Source: Mycolicibacterium sp. CBMA 234
GTDB taxonomy: Bacteria > Actinomycetota > Actinomycetes > Mycobacteriales > Mycobacteriaceae
Assembly (NCBI RefSeq): GCF_009729415.1
Contig: NZ_MPKW01000021.1
Coordinates: 53,543-117,542, forward strand
Reading direction: 5' to 3'
Length of the DNA: 64,000 bases
The notes under the pieces are model-generated. The model was not told the DNA's origin. It ran no database searches and saw nothing but the letters and a program-made list of their open reading frames with translations. Positions 17,122-25,937 of the stretch are shown here, in pieces. Made by a program: the position numbers and the translations under genes. The first letter of the stretch is position 1. Each line of letters opens with the position of its first letter.

Positions 17122-17751
17122 ATGACCCGCACGCGCACCGCACTCTTGGCCTTCGCGGCGTTGGCCGCAGCCGTTCCGACCGTCACTCCCGCGTGGGCCT
17201 CCGCCACGCCCTGTTCTGATGTCGAGGTGGTGTTCGCCCGCGGCACCAACGAGGGGCCGGGCCTGGGCAGCGTCGGTGGTCCCTTCGTCGACGACCTGCG
17301 CACCCGGATAGCGCCGCGGACCGTTGACGCGGTGCCGGTCGACTACCCGGCCAGCAATGACTTCGGCACAAGCACTCCAGCGGGTGCAGACGCAGCGCGA
17401 TCAGTCATCGAGTCCACCGCGGCCAAGTGCCCGAACACCAAGATGGTGCTCGGCGGCTATTCGCAGGGGGCCGCGGTCATCGAATCGGCCACCAACGAGA
17501 CGTCACCGCAGATGGCCGGTCACGTGGCTGCCACTGCGCTATTCGGCACGCCGCGCACCGGTTTCTCCGGCATGCTCGCTGGCGGACCGCTGCCGACGCT
17601 GGCGCCGCAGTACGCCGCCAACTCGATCGATCAGTGCGCCCAGGCCGACCCGATCTGTTGGGAAGGCGGCATCGACATCGGCGCCCACGGCTCCTACGTA
17701 CAGTCCGGAATGGTCACGCAGGCAGCCGATTTCGCGGCCGGCCGACTCTAG
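17122..17751 (+). CDS. cutinase-family secreted serine esterase
   Basis: 209 aa. Signal peptide (about 1-28, cleavage near WASA-TP). Cutinase features: Cys31 and Cys103 as the first disulfide, catalytic Ser114 in GGYSQG, Cys172 and Cys179 flanking catalytic Asp176 (QADPIC), and His189 in GAHGSY. Mycobacterial cutinase-like proteins are secreted esterases/phospholipases. The 3' end overlaps the convergent terpene-cyclase-like gene by 4 bp. Confidence 0.93.
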   Translation: MTRTRTALLAFAALAAAVPTVTPAWASATPCSDVEVVFARGTNEGPGLGSVGGPFVDDLRTRIAPRTVDAVPVDYPASNDFGTSTPAGADAARSVIESTAAKCPNTKMVLGGYSQGAAVIESATNETSPQMAGHVAATALFGTPRTGFSGMLAGGPLPTLAPQYAANSIDQCAQADPICWEGGIDIGAHGSYVQSGMVTQAADFAAGRL

Positions 17752-18725
17752 TTTTTCTGGCTGCTGCCGTCCCACCACGCAAGCACTCGAGACCCGTACA
17801 GCGTGAGCCATTTCGACGGCTGGCCTGCCGGAACGTCGACGTCGAACCACACTCGCCCGGGGTCTCTCTGTCCCTGGAGCCAGATGCCGTCCGGCTGCCT
17901 GGCGGCGCGGATGAGCGAGATTGCGTCAGCCATCCGCGGGTCCGGCGTCGTTCCGTCAACCAGTGCCGCCCGGCGGAAGTATTCGGCCGAGTTGAGCACG
18001 TTGCAGGACCAGCGGAACGGGTACACGAACCGGTCCACCCACGGCCCCACGGGTTCGCCGGTGGAAAGACGACGGAAAAGCCCGCGCTGCAACAGGTATT
18101 CCTCGCCCGAGCGCCGCGCTGCACGAGTCGCGTCGGTGCCCCCGGTCGCGACTTCGTAGGCGAGCAGCCCCTTGAGAGAGTTGAGCGTCGAGTGCAACGA
18201 CGACCGCGTTGAGCCCTCGACCCACTCACAGTTCCAGCCACCGTCGGGCAGGCGATGCTCAAGGAACCAGTCGACGATGCCGGTGACGTCGGCGCCCAGC
18301 CATACCCCGTTGGCGACCGTCCAGGCATTGATGCAGCAGTCGACCTCGCCGCCCCAGTACGGCAGGCCTTCGTACTCCCAGCGGCTGTTTGCGGCGAGCA
18401 GCTCGGCGGTGCGCCGCTCGCGCAGCACGGCGGAGTCGAGGCCCCACTCGCGCAGCGAGTTGAGCGTCCACGTCGTCGCCGTCCACGGCTGCCCTGCATC
18501 TTCTTCCGCTTCCGGACCTTCAAAGTCGAAATTCGCGGGGAAGAACGCGCCGCCCGCCCACTGGCCGTCTGGATCCTGAAGCGCGAGAAGACGTTCGCCG
18601 AAGCCTTCAGCCGCGATCCTTGCCCGGGTGGCTTGCCAGACCTCGTTCGGTTCGCCCACAAGATCACGCTCGACCTGCCAGCGCAGGGCTGGATCGGAGT
18701 CGAGAAGCCACGTGGTCAGCGTCAT
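17748..18725 (-). CDS. prenyltransferase/squalene-cyclase-fold protein
   Basis: 325 aa with repeated alpha/alpha-barrel motifs of the terpene cyclase superfamily (LLALQDPDGQWAGG, LEHRLPDGGWNCEW, LIRAARQPDGIWLQ). The length is about half of squalene-hopene cyclase and the DXDD acid motif is not visible, so a true cyclisation activity is doubtful. Its start overlaps the stop of the CitE-like gene by 4 bp, indicating coupling with it. No signal peptide. Confidence 0.7.
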   Translation of the reverse strand: MTLTTWLLDSDPALRWQVERDLVGEPNEVWQATRARIAAEGFGERLLALQDPDGQWAGGAFFPANFDFEGPEAEEDAGQPWTATTWTLNSLREWGLDSAVLRERRTAELLAANSRWEYEGLPYWGGEVDCCINAWTVANGVWLGADVTGIVDWFLEHRLPDGGWNCEWVEGSTRSSLHSTLNSLKGLLAYEVATGGTDATRAARRSGEEYLLQRGLFRRLSTGEPVGPWVDRFVYPFRWSCNVLNSAEYFRRAALVDGTTPDPRMADAISLIRAARQPDGIWLQGQRDPGRVWFDVDVPAGQPSKWLTLYGSRVLAWWDGSSQKN

Positions 18726-19546
18726 GCTGAAGGGGTAGCGAGGCCCAGCATGCTGGCCTTGTCCAGAATGATCCGGGCGCGGTTGAGTCGGGGAAGGTCG
18801 CTGCCGTCCTTGGGCTTACCGCCGTGGCTGTTGAACTGCTCGACGAATTCCTGGGCCCAGGCGATATCAGAATCGGAAGGACTGAGCCCCTTGTTGATGA
18901 TGTCGGCGTCTGTCGAGTGCAGCGCGAGTTTGCCCGTCATACCCATCCGCCTGGTCAGTGCCACTCCCTCGGCCAGCTGCTCCGGGTCGCGGGTTGGGCC
19001 GTCAATGGGCCCCGGGATATGCGCAGCACGCGAGGCGACAACCAGTTGAGAACGGCTGTACGCCAGCGCCAACGGGTCCTGTTCGACGCCGATGTCGAGC
19101 GTGTAGTCGTTGACGCCGAACGCAATTCGGAAACACGGCCGGGCCGCAGCGATATCGTGCACGCGGGAGAGCCCGCGAGCCGTCTCGATCAAGGCGATCA
19201 CCGGCGATTGGCCACCGAGCCGGGCGGCGGTGTCCCACATGTGATTGCCGCCCTCAGTTTTGGCGAGCACCACGCCCAGCAGACCATCCGCGTCGGCGAG
19301 GGTCCGGCAGTCGACCGACCAGTACTCGCTGGAGGCGTCGTTGACGCGCACCCAGGCTTGTCCGCCGGAGTTGAGGAATTCCATCACGCGCTCACGCGCC
19401 GGTTCCTTCTCGTTGGGCGCGACGGCGTCCTCGAGATCGAGAATCACCTGGTCGCACGCCGTGGATGCCACGACCGCGTGCAAATCATCTTCCCGCGAGG
19501 GGTTGACCAACAGCCATGAGCGTGACGCCTGCGGGTTGATGTTCAC
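18722..19546 (-). CDS. HpcH/HpaI aldolase / citrate lyase beta-like (CitE) protein
   Basis: 274 aa barrel of CitE type: metal/substrate motifs VILDLEDAVAPNEK (about 34-47), AWVRVND, VIALIETARGL and FGVNDYTLDIG. Stand-alone CitE-like proteins act on short acyl-CoA or malyl/citramalyl-CoA esters; the exact substrate is not readable. First gene of a two-gene coupled unit with the cyclase-fold protein. Divergent from the MDR dehydrogenase with 123 bp between starts. Confidence 0.82.
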   Translation of the reverse strand: MNINPQASRSWLLVNPSREDDLHAVVASTACDQVILDLEDAVAPNEKEPARERVMEFLNSGGQAWVRVNDASSEYWSVDCRTLADADGLLGVVLAKTEGGNHMWDTAARLGGQSPVIALIETARGLSRVHDIAAARPCFRIAFGVNDYTLDIGVEQDPLALAYSRSQLVVASRAAHIPGPIDGPTRDPEQLAEGVALTRRMGMTGKLALHSTDADIINKGLSPSDSDIAWAQEFVEQFNSHGGKPKDGSDLPRLNRARIILDKASMLGLATPSA

Positions 19547-19669
19547 GGGTTTCAGTATTTCGCATCTCGGACCTTGCCACCCGCTAAGTCAGTTCCAAGT
19601 GATACCTGCGTTTCAGGGTGCAGGCGACGTAGTCTGCTCGCAAGTGTTCGACACGAACGGGGTACGCGA

Positions 19670-20815
19670 ATGACTGAACCACTACCCGAAACCGCGTTGG
19701 AACTGCGGTCGTTGGTCACACCGGACGGCATGCTCGAACTGTCGCTGCACGAGGTCGAGATTCCCACCCCAGCCGCCGACGAAGTCGTCGTCCGGGTGGA
19801 AGCGTCGCCGATCAACCCGTCGGATCTGGGCCTGCTGATCCCGGGCGCCGACATGTCGGCGGCGACAGTTGCGGGCACCCCGGACCGTCCGGTGGTCACC
19901 GCACCGCTGCCGCCCGGTGCTCTGAAAGGTTTGTCGGTGCGCGTCGGCCAATCGCTTCCGGTGGGCAACGAAGGCGCGGGCACAGTGGTGGCAGCGGGGG
20001 AATCGCCTGCGGCGCAAGCGCTACTCGGCAAGACCGTAGGCATCGCTGGCGGCGCCATGTATTCGCAGTACCGCGTGGTCAATGCCGCGGCGTGTTTGGT
20101 GCTGCCCGACGGTGCGACGGCCAGGGACGGGGCATCGTCGTTCGTCAACCCGCTGACAGCACTGGGAATGGTGGAAACCATGCGGCGCGAAGGACATTCG
20201 GGCCTGGTGCACACGGCGGCGGCATCGAACCTCGGTCAGATGTTGGTCAAAATCTGCCGCGCAGACGGGGTGCCTCTGGTCAACATCGTCCGCAAGGCCG
20301 ACCAGGAAGAGATTCTGCGTAACCTGGGCGCGACCCACGTATGCAACTCTGCTGCACCGTCATTCGAGGCAGACCTTGCCGAGGCGCTCAAGGCGACGTC
20401 CGCAACGCTGGCCTTCGACGCCATCGGTGGCGGCACCCTGGCGGGCCAAATCCTCAACGGTATGGAGCAGGCCGCTAACGCGACGGCTGCGCAATACTCC
20501 CGATACGGCTCGAGCGTGCACAAGCAGGTGTACATCTACGGGAGCCTCGACACCAGCCCGACGGTCCTCGCGCGCAGTTTCGGCATGGCCTGGGGTGTGG
20601 GCGGCTGGCTGCTCACCCCGTTTCTCGCCGGTGCCGGGCCAGAGGTCATCGGCCGGCTTCGGGCCCGCGTCGCCGCGGAGCTCACCACGACGTTCGCGAG
20701 CACCTACACGCAAGAGGTCTCACTCGCCGGCTTGCTCAAGCCCGACGCATTCAACAGTTACCTCAAGAAAGCGACCGGCGAGAAGTTCCTGGTGAATCCC
20801 CAACTGGCGCCTTAG
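19670..20815 (+). CDS. MDR-superfamily zinc-binding-type dehydrogenase/oxidoreductase
   Basis: 381 aa from ATG at 19670. N-terminal GroES-like domain (EVEIPTPAADEVVVRVEASPINPSD, VGNEGAGTVVAAG) and a cofactor domain (GLVHTAAASNLGQMLVKICR, IVRKADQEEILRNLGATHV, LAFDAIGGG). The catalytic and structural zinc cysteines of alcohol dehydrogenases are absent, so it belongs with quinone-oxidoreductase or enoyl-reductase-like MDRs. An NAD(P)H-dependent reduction is likely; substrate unknown. Confidence 0.8.
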   Translation: MTEPLPETALELRSLVTPDGMLELSLHEVEIPTPAADEVVVRVEASPINPSDLGLLIPGADMSAATVAGTPDRPVVTAPLPPGALKGLSVRVGQSLPVGNEGAGTVVAAGESPAAQALLGKTVGIAGGAMYSQYRVVNAAACLVLPDGATARDGASSFVNPLTALGMVETMRREGHSGLVHTAAASNLGQMLVKICRADGVPLVNIVRKADQEEILRNLGATHVCNSAAPSFEADLAEALKATSATLAFDAIGGGTLAGQILNGMEQAANATAAQYSRYGSSVHKQVYIYGSLDTSPTVLARSFGMAWGVGGWLLTPFLAGAGPEVIGRLRARVAAELTTTFASTYTQEVSLAGLLKPDAFNSYLKKATGEKFLVNPQLAP

Positions 20816-21040
20816 TTTTCGCGTACCCAGCGCATCGCGACGCCCCCGGCACTGTTTGAAACCTTTGCGGGCAAGGGTCGCGAGCTGCACGGGGATCATC
20901 TGACCGTCAATTATTGGTTTGCTGGACATTTGGCTAAAGGGCTCCGTCGAACGGATGACGGTCGTACCCTGCTCATCAATCGACAGGGATAAGGCCTGGC
21001 AACGGCGCCCGGCGGCACTTCGATCTGACGGTGGATTGCG

Positions 21041-22288
21041 ATGACGAAACCACGGCTGCCCATCGCTGAGGGGCAGGTGCGCGCGCCGCTCAACAGGGAT
21101 CGCACGCCGCCGTACAAGATCGCCGGTTTGATCCTGGCGTTGTTCGCCGCGGCGGGGCTGACCTTGACCTGGATGCAATTCCGCGGGGCTTTCAGCACCA
21201 AGGCCGTGGTCTACGTCCTAGCCAGTCGTGCCGGGTTGTCGATGGACAACGGTTCGAAAGTCACCTATAACGGTGTGCCGATCGGCCGGTTGACGGGCGC
21301 CGAGGCCGTGACGGCACCCGGCGAGAGTCCCGAAGCCAAACTGATCCTCGACGTCGATCCGAAGTATCTCGATGTGCTGCCGCAGAACGTGGATGCAAAA
21401 TTGCTCGCCACCACGGTATTCGGCAATAAGTACATTTCCTTCACCTCGCCGCCGAACCCGACGCCGCAGCGGCTCAAGGGCGGCGACACCGTGAACGCCG
21501 TCAGCGTCACGACCGAGTTCAACACGCTGTTCGAGACCGTCACCGCCATCTCCGAAGTAGTTGACCCGGTCAAGCTGAATGAGACGCTGACGTCCGCGGC
21601 GCAGGCGCTGGATGGATTGGGGGACAAGTTCGGTCAGTCGCTGGTGAACGGCGACACGATCCTGACTGATCTGAACCAACGGATGCCGACGCTGCGGCAC
21701 GACACGAAGGCGCTTGCCGATCTGGCTGAGGTGTACGCGAAGGCGTCCCCGGATTTGTGGGACGGCCTCAAGAATGCGGTGACCACCGAGCACACGCTCA
21801 ATGAGCAGCGAGCGACGGTCGATCAGGCGCTGATGGCGTCGGTCGGATTCGGCAATACCGGCGGCGATATCTTCGAGCGCGGCGGGCCGTATCTGGTTCG
21901 CGGCGTCCAGGACCTGTTGCCGACGTCCCGATTGCTGGACAAGTACAGCCCCGCGATCGATTGCGGGATAAGGGCTCTCCCGCGCGCAGTGCAGGCCACG
22001 GCCTTCGCCGTGGGCGGTAACGGTTACTCGCTGATATCGCACGTTGAACTCGTCGGCTCGTCGAACCCGTACGTGTACCCCGACAACCTGCCCCGGATCA
22101 ACGCCTCGGGCGGCCCGATGGGCCGGCCGGGTTGCTGGACGGTTACCCGGGACATCTGGCCCATGCCGTACATGGTCTTGGACACCGGTGCGTCGATTGC
22201 GCCGTACAACCACTTCGGCCTCGGGTCACCGTTCGCATCCGAGTACGTGTGGGGCCGCCAAGACGGTGAGAACACGATCAATCCCTGA
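21041..22288 (+). CDS. orphan MCE-family (MlaD domain) protein
   Basis: 415 aa. One N-terminal membrane helix (about 26-45), then the MCE/MlaD domain (VVYVLASRAGLSMDNGSKVT, GVPIGRLTGAE, YLDVLPQNVDAKL, TTVFGNKYISF) and a long helical C-terminal region like Mce1A-type subunits. In mycobacteria six such proteins form a lipid-import channel with YrbE permeases. Here there is no yrbE or other mce gene on either side, so it is an orphan that may join another Mce complex. The upstream gap 20816-21040 holds nothing clear. Confidence 0.85.
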   Translation: MTKPRLPIAEGQVRAPLNRDRTPPYKIAGLILALFAAAGLTLTWMQFRGAFSTKAVVYVLASRAGLSMDNGSKVTYNGVPIGRLTGAEAVTAPGESPEAKLILDVDPKYLDVLPQNVDAKLLATTVFGNKYISFTSPPNPTPQRLKGGDTVNAVSVTTEFNTLFETVTAISEVVDPVKLNETLTSAAQALDGLGDKFGQSLVNGDTILTDLNQRMPTLRHDTKALADLAEVYAKASPDLWDGLKNAVTTEHTLNEQRATVDQALMASVGFGNTGGDIFERGGPYLVRGVQDLLPTSRLLDKYSPAIDCGIRALPRAVQATAFAVGGNGYSLISHVELVGSSNPYVYPDNLPRINASGGPMGRPGCWTVTRDIWPMPYMVLDTGASIAPYNHFGLGSPFASEYVWGRQDGENTINP

Positions 22289-22296
22289 GCCGCCGG

Positions 22297-22779
22297 CTAG
22301 CGGTTGCGGCTGCAGTTCGGCTGGGCCGGCTTGGTCGGCCAGGTGCAGACGTTGAGCCACGTTTCGGTGCCGTACCCGCCGCCGTCGAACACGCCGTAGT
22401 TGTCGCCGTGGGTGCCGGTGTAGGTGGCGCCGCCGCCACCGCCGGGCCCGCCGGTGGACGACACGATGGTGGTGACGGTCCAGCCCTTACCTTCGAGCGC
22501 GGCTTTGTATGCGGTGACGACGTCGGTGGGGCCACCGGTCACCTTGAAAGCCAGATGAATCCCGTTGTCCGCGATGTTGTTTGGGCCGAACGTCTGAGCA
22601 GTGCCGGCGGGCGTGGGCACGAGCGCCTGCAGTTGTGCGGGGTTCACCGCCGCCGACGCGGCGGTGCTGGGTGCCGGGCTCGACGATTCTTTGGCGCCGG
22701 AGTCGGACGCCTTGCTGCAGCCCGCGATGAGACCGATCACGGCTGCCATGGCTGCCACGGTACGAAGTGTGTTGCCCAT
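22297..22779 (-). CDS. putative lipoprotein with Gly-rich segment
   Basis: 160 aa from ATG at 22779 (GGGGAG upstream). Signal peptide with lipobox LIAGC (Cys near 21). The mature part has a Ser/Ala linker, a domain with TGGPTDVVTAYKAALEGKGW, a Gly tract (GGPGGGGG) and a C-terminal tail with two cysteines (NVCTW, PNCSR). Similar layouts occur in other mycobacterial lipoproteins of unknown role. It converges on the MCE gene, 8 bp apart. Confidence 0.68.
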   Translation of the reverse strand: MGNTLRTVAAMAAVIGLIAGCSKASDSGAKESSSPAPSTAASAAVNPAQLQALVPTPAGTAQTFGPNNIADNGIHLAFKVTGGPTDVVTAYKAALEGKGWTVTTIVSSTGGPGGGGGATYTGTHGDNYGVFDGGGYGTETWLNVCTWPTKPAQPNCSRNR

Positions 22780-22873
22780 GGTCGCTCCCCTCGTTGAGCG
22801 CACGGTATCAACGTATCCGTCAAAAAAGTCGAGAACAGGTCGGTTGGGTGGATGAGCGCATCGCACCTACGAT

Positions 22874-25090
22874 TTGAACGTGGCAGGGGACGGCTGGGCA
22901 GCGCACATCCCGACGGCTACCTACGGCCCGCCCCGGTTGGGCTCCGCCATCGTGGCGCGGCCCGCGATCACCGAATCGCTGCGTGCTTCGGGCGCTGAGC
23001 TGGTCGTCGTGACCGCTCCCGCCGGTTACGGCAAGACGACGGCGGTGGCCCTGTGGGACGCCGCCGACACCCGGCCCTTCGCGTGGGCGCGGCTGGATCA
23101 TCTGGACAACGACCCCGCCCATCTGTTGCTGCACCTGGTGACCGCGCTGGCTCAGGTTGCCACGGTCGATGCGACGACGTTCCAATACCTGCGTGGCGCT
23201 GGGCGGTCGGTGGACGCCCACCTGGTGCCGGCTGTTGTCGCGGCGTTGGAGGCTGCGGGGCCAATCGTGTTGGTGCTCGACGATATTCAGGAGCTGACCC
23301 AGGATGCGGCGGTCGACGCGTTGCGTGCGCTGGTCCGGCTGGTCCCGGAGTCGACGACGCTGACGTTGATTGGCCGGAGTGCCCCGCAGCTGGACCTGGC
23401 GCGGCGCAAGCTAGAGGGCACCGTGCTGGAGATCGGCACAGAACAGCTGAAACTGTCTGTCGCCGAAGCGAAATCAGCGCTCGACTCCGTCGGCAGCGCG
23501 GGCGGTCCGTCGGCCGCGGTGATTGTCGAGCGCTGCGAGGGTTGGGCGGCCGGCGTGGTGATGGCTGCGATGGCGCTGCGCGATGGCTCATCCGGCGAGG
23601 CGATCACCGGACGTCATCGCCTCGTCGCGGACTATCTGGTCGAAGAGGTGTTGGGCCGGCTGGATCCACAGGTGGAAGCGTTCCTCGTCGAATCGGCCGT
23701 GCTCGACGACTTCGACGCGGATGCGCTGAACGACATTCTGCAGCGCGATGATTCAGCCGACATGCTCCGCGCGATCCATGCGTCGGGCAACCTGTTTCTG
23801 GTCGCGCTAGACGATCAAGGCATCGGGTACCGCTATCACCGGTTATTCGCCGATCTGCTCCGGGCGCGGCTGCGCAACCGGGATCCGGCGCGGTTCCGTG
23901 TCGTAGCGTCCCGGGCCGCGGAGTACATCGAGCGTGCCGGTGACATCGACGGCGCACTGCTGCAGGCGCTGGCCGCCCAGGATTTTGCGCACGCTACTGC
24001 GCTGGCCGGGCGTGACGCCGTTCGTCTTGGATTCGACGGCCGCGCAGGTGTTTTGGAGCGCCGCCTGAATCTTGTCGACGAGCATGTGTTCGCCGACTAC
24101 CCGGATGCCGCGATCGCCCGAGCCTGGCTGGGGTTGACTCTGGGCGATGCGGACCTGATCCAGCGGTCCCTCGTGATGGCCGCCGCGGCGGACCGTGGCC
24201 AGCCATTGGCCGACGGCACACCTTCGGTGAAAGTTGCAGCGGCCCTGGTCGGTTCCGTCGTCGGCATCGGCGGCGTGCTGGAAATGGTGCGGCACGCCGA
24301 CACCGTGTGTGCCGCTGGTGACTACCTCACCAACCCGTGGTGGGGTGCGGCCTGCTCGGTCAAAGGCGGCGCGCTGGCCATGATCGGGGACGCCGAAAGC
24401 GCCAGAGCCGCACTGGAATCGTCGCTGCCGTTACTCGACGATCTGCCGGGCTTTCGCGCCGTCGCGCTGGCGCACCTCGCCTTGCTCGACCTGGATACCG
24501 GTAGCGCGGTGCTGGCAGCGCAGCGTAGCGCGCAGGCCCGCAGCATCCTCGACTCACGGGACTTATGCGATCTGGTCCCGGTGGTCGTGGTGTACGCCGT
24601 GGATGCGGTGGTCCGCGGGCATCGCGGCGATGTTGCTGGAGCACGAGATGCGGTGCGCAACACCGAACGGCTGTTGAATCGACTGGGAGACCTGGCGGCC
24701 CGCACCGCGGCCCTGGGACACGCATTGGTCGCGGCCACCGCCGTCGAGATCGACGACCCGGACCTGTGTCGTCGGCACCTGGCGGCGGCGCAGCAGGCCT
24801 CCCGTCGGGAGCCTGACGCCGCAGCGATCCAGGCTCGATTGGCACGCATCCGGGAGCTGCTCGCGGCCCATGCAGAGCACGGGCCGCGACCATCCCTGAG
24901 CACGGCCGAACTACGGTTGCTTCCGCACCTGGCCACGCACCTGTCCCTGCAACGGATCGCGACCGAACTGCATCTCGGCCGCGAAACCGTCAAGAGCCAA
25001 GCGAAATCCATCTACCGCAAGCTGGCGGTGTCGAGCCGGGCGGCTGCGGTGGCCGAAGCCGCCCGGCTCGGTCTGCTCGACCCGCCCTGA
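22874..25090 (+). CDS. large LuxR-family ATPase regulator (MalT/LAL type)
   Basis: 738 aa. STAND-type NTPase with Walker A APAGYGKTT (48-56) and Walker B IVLVLDD (about 134-140), a helical-repeat middle region, and a C-terminal LuxR helix-turn-helix (LSTAELRLLPHLATHLSLQR, LHLGRETVKSQAKSIYRKL, about 670-730). These regulators switch on inducer and ATP binding. TTG at 22874 or GTG at 22880 could be the start. The DyP/transporter operon converges on it; its target is unknown. Confidence 0.85.
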   Translation: MNVAGDGWAAHIPTATYGPPRLGSAIVARPAITESLRASGAELVVVTAPAGYGKTTAVALWDAADTRPFAWARLDHLDNDPAHLLLHLVTALAQVATVDATTFQYLRGAGRSVDAHLVPAVVAALEAAGPIVLVLDDIQELTQDAAVDALRALVRLVPESTTLTLIGRSAPQLDLARRKLEGTVLEIGTEQLKLSVAEAKSALDSVGSAGGPSAAVIVERCEGWAAGVVMAAMALRDGSSGEAITGRHRLVADYLVEEVLGRLDPQVEAFLVESAVLDDFDADALNDILQRDDSADMLRAIHASGNLFLVALDDQGIGYRYHRLFADLLRARLRNRDPARFRVVASRAAEYIERAGDIDGALLQALAAQDFAHATALAGRDAVRLGFDGRAGVLERRLNLVDEHVFADYPDAAIARAWLGLTLGDADLIQRSLVMAAAADRGQPLADGTPSVKVAAALVGSVVGIGGVLEMVRHADTVCAAGDYLTNPWWGAACSVKGGALAMIGDAESARAALESSLPLLDDLPGFRAVALAHLALLDLDTGSAVLAAQRSAQARSILDSRDLCDLVPVVVVYAVDAVVRGHRGDVAGARDAVRNTERLLNRLGDLAARTAALGHALVAATAVEIDDPDLCRRHLAAAQQASRREPDAAAIQARLARIRELLAAHAEHGPRPSLSTAELRLLPHLATHLSLQRIATELHLGRETVKSQAKSIYRKLAVSSRAAAVAEAARLGLLDPP

Positions 25091-25094
25091 TTCG

Positions 25095-25937
25095 TCAGGC
25101 CCGCCGGGCCAGGAACCGGGCGAACGGGATCAGCATCGTGAACTCCGCGATCAGCACGACGGTGATCATCACCGTGACGCGCGGATCGTGGAAGTTCTGT
25201 CCGGCGACCACAAAGGCTGCCGCGGCATTGCGCTGTGCCGTACCCAAGGCCAGCACCGGTCGCGCTGCGGTGCTGAAAAAGACCAGTCCCCAACCGATTC
25301 CAGCGCAGATGGCGGTGTACACAACGGCCGCCAGCAGGCCTCGGGTGCCGTAGATAGACAGCACCTCCCGGAAATTGGCGACGATGGTCAAGACGACCAC
25401 CAGCACCATGCCGATGGTGCTGAGCAGCCCGACCGCCGGCCGGACCCGGGCGGCCAGGGCCGGAGCGCGGCTGCGTCCGAGCAAGCCGATGGCCAGCGGG
25501 ATGAGCATGAGGATCACCAGCGACGACGCGATGGCGAGCGGATCGACCGCCGACCCCTTGAGAAAGATCGGCAGCACGATCGGCACGTAGACCACCGTGG
25601 TGATCATCAGCAGCACCATCAGGCCCACCGTCAATGCCGTGTCGGCTTTGGCGAATTCGGAGAGCTTGATCAGGAACGGTGCGCCCGCGGCCAGCCCGCA
25701 CAGCAGCAGCCCCACACCCAGCGGTTCATCCAGACCGAAGAGGTGCCAGAGCCCGAGCGCAACCAACGGCGCCGCAACGAAATTGGCGACCAGGGTCAGG
25801 CTTACCACTCGAATGTCCTTGAGTGGAGCCAGGATCTGAGCCGGGGTCAAGCTCAGCCCGACACCGAAAGTGCTGGACACGACAAAGACGACGACGGCGA
25901 TGTTGGAACCGCGCGCCGCCAGCTCGGCCACCGTCAC
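25095..25937 (-). CDS. bile acid:sodium symporter (BASS) family transporter
   Basis: 280 aa, about 9-10 membrane helices. BASS-type signatures: FGVGLSLTPAQI in the first helix pair, LLLCGLAAGAPFLIKL, and the conserved ALGTAQRNAAAAFVVA near helix 9. It would import or export an organic acid with sodium. It is the last of four genes linked by 4-bp overlaps with a DyP-type peroxidase, so its substrate may be the peroxidase product or a protective organic anion. Confidence 0.85.
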   Translation of the reverse strand: MTVAELAARGSNIAVVVFVVSSTFGVGLSLTPAQILAPLKDIRVVSLTLVANFVAAPLVALGLWHLFGLDEPLGVGLLLCGLAAGAPFLIKLSEFAKADTALTVGLMVLLMITTVVYVPIVLPIFLKGSAVDPLAIASSLVILMLIPLAIGLLGRSRAPALAARVRPAVGLLSTIGMVLVVVLTIVANFREVLSIYGTRGLLAAVVYTAICAGIGWGLVFFSTAARPVLALGTAQRNAAAAFVVAGQNFHDPRVTVMITVVLIAEFTMLIPFARFLARRA

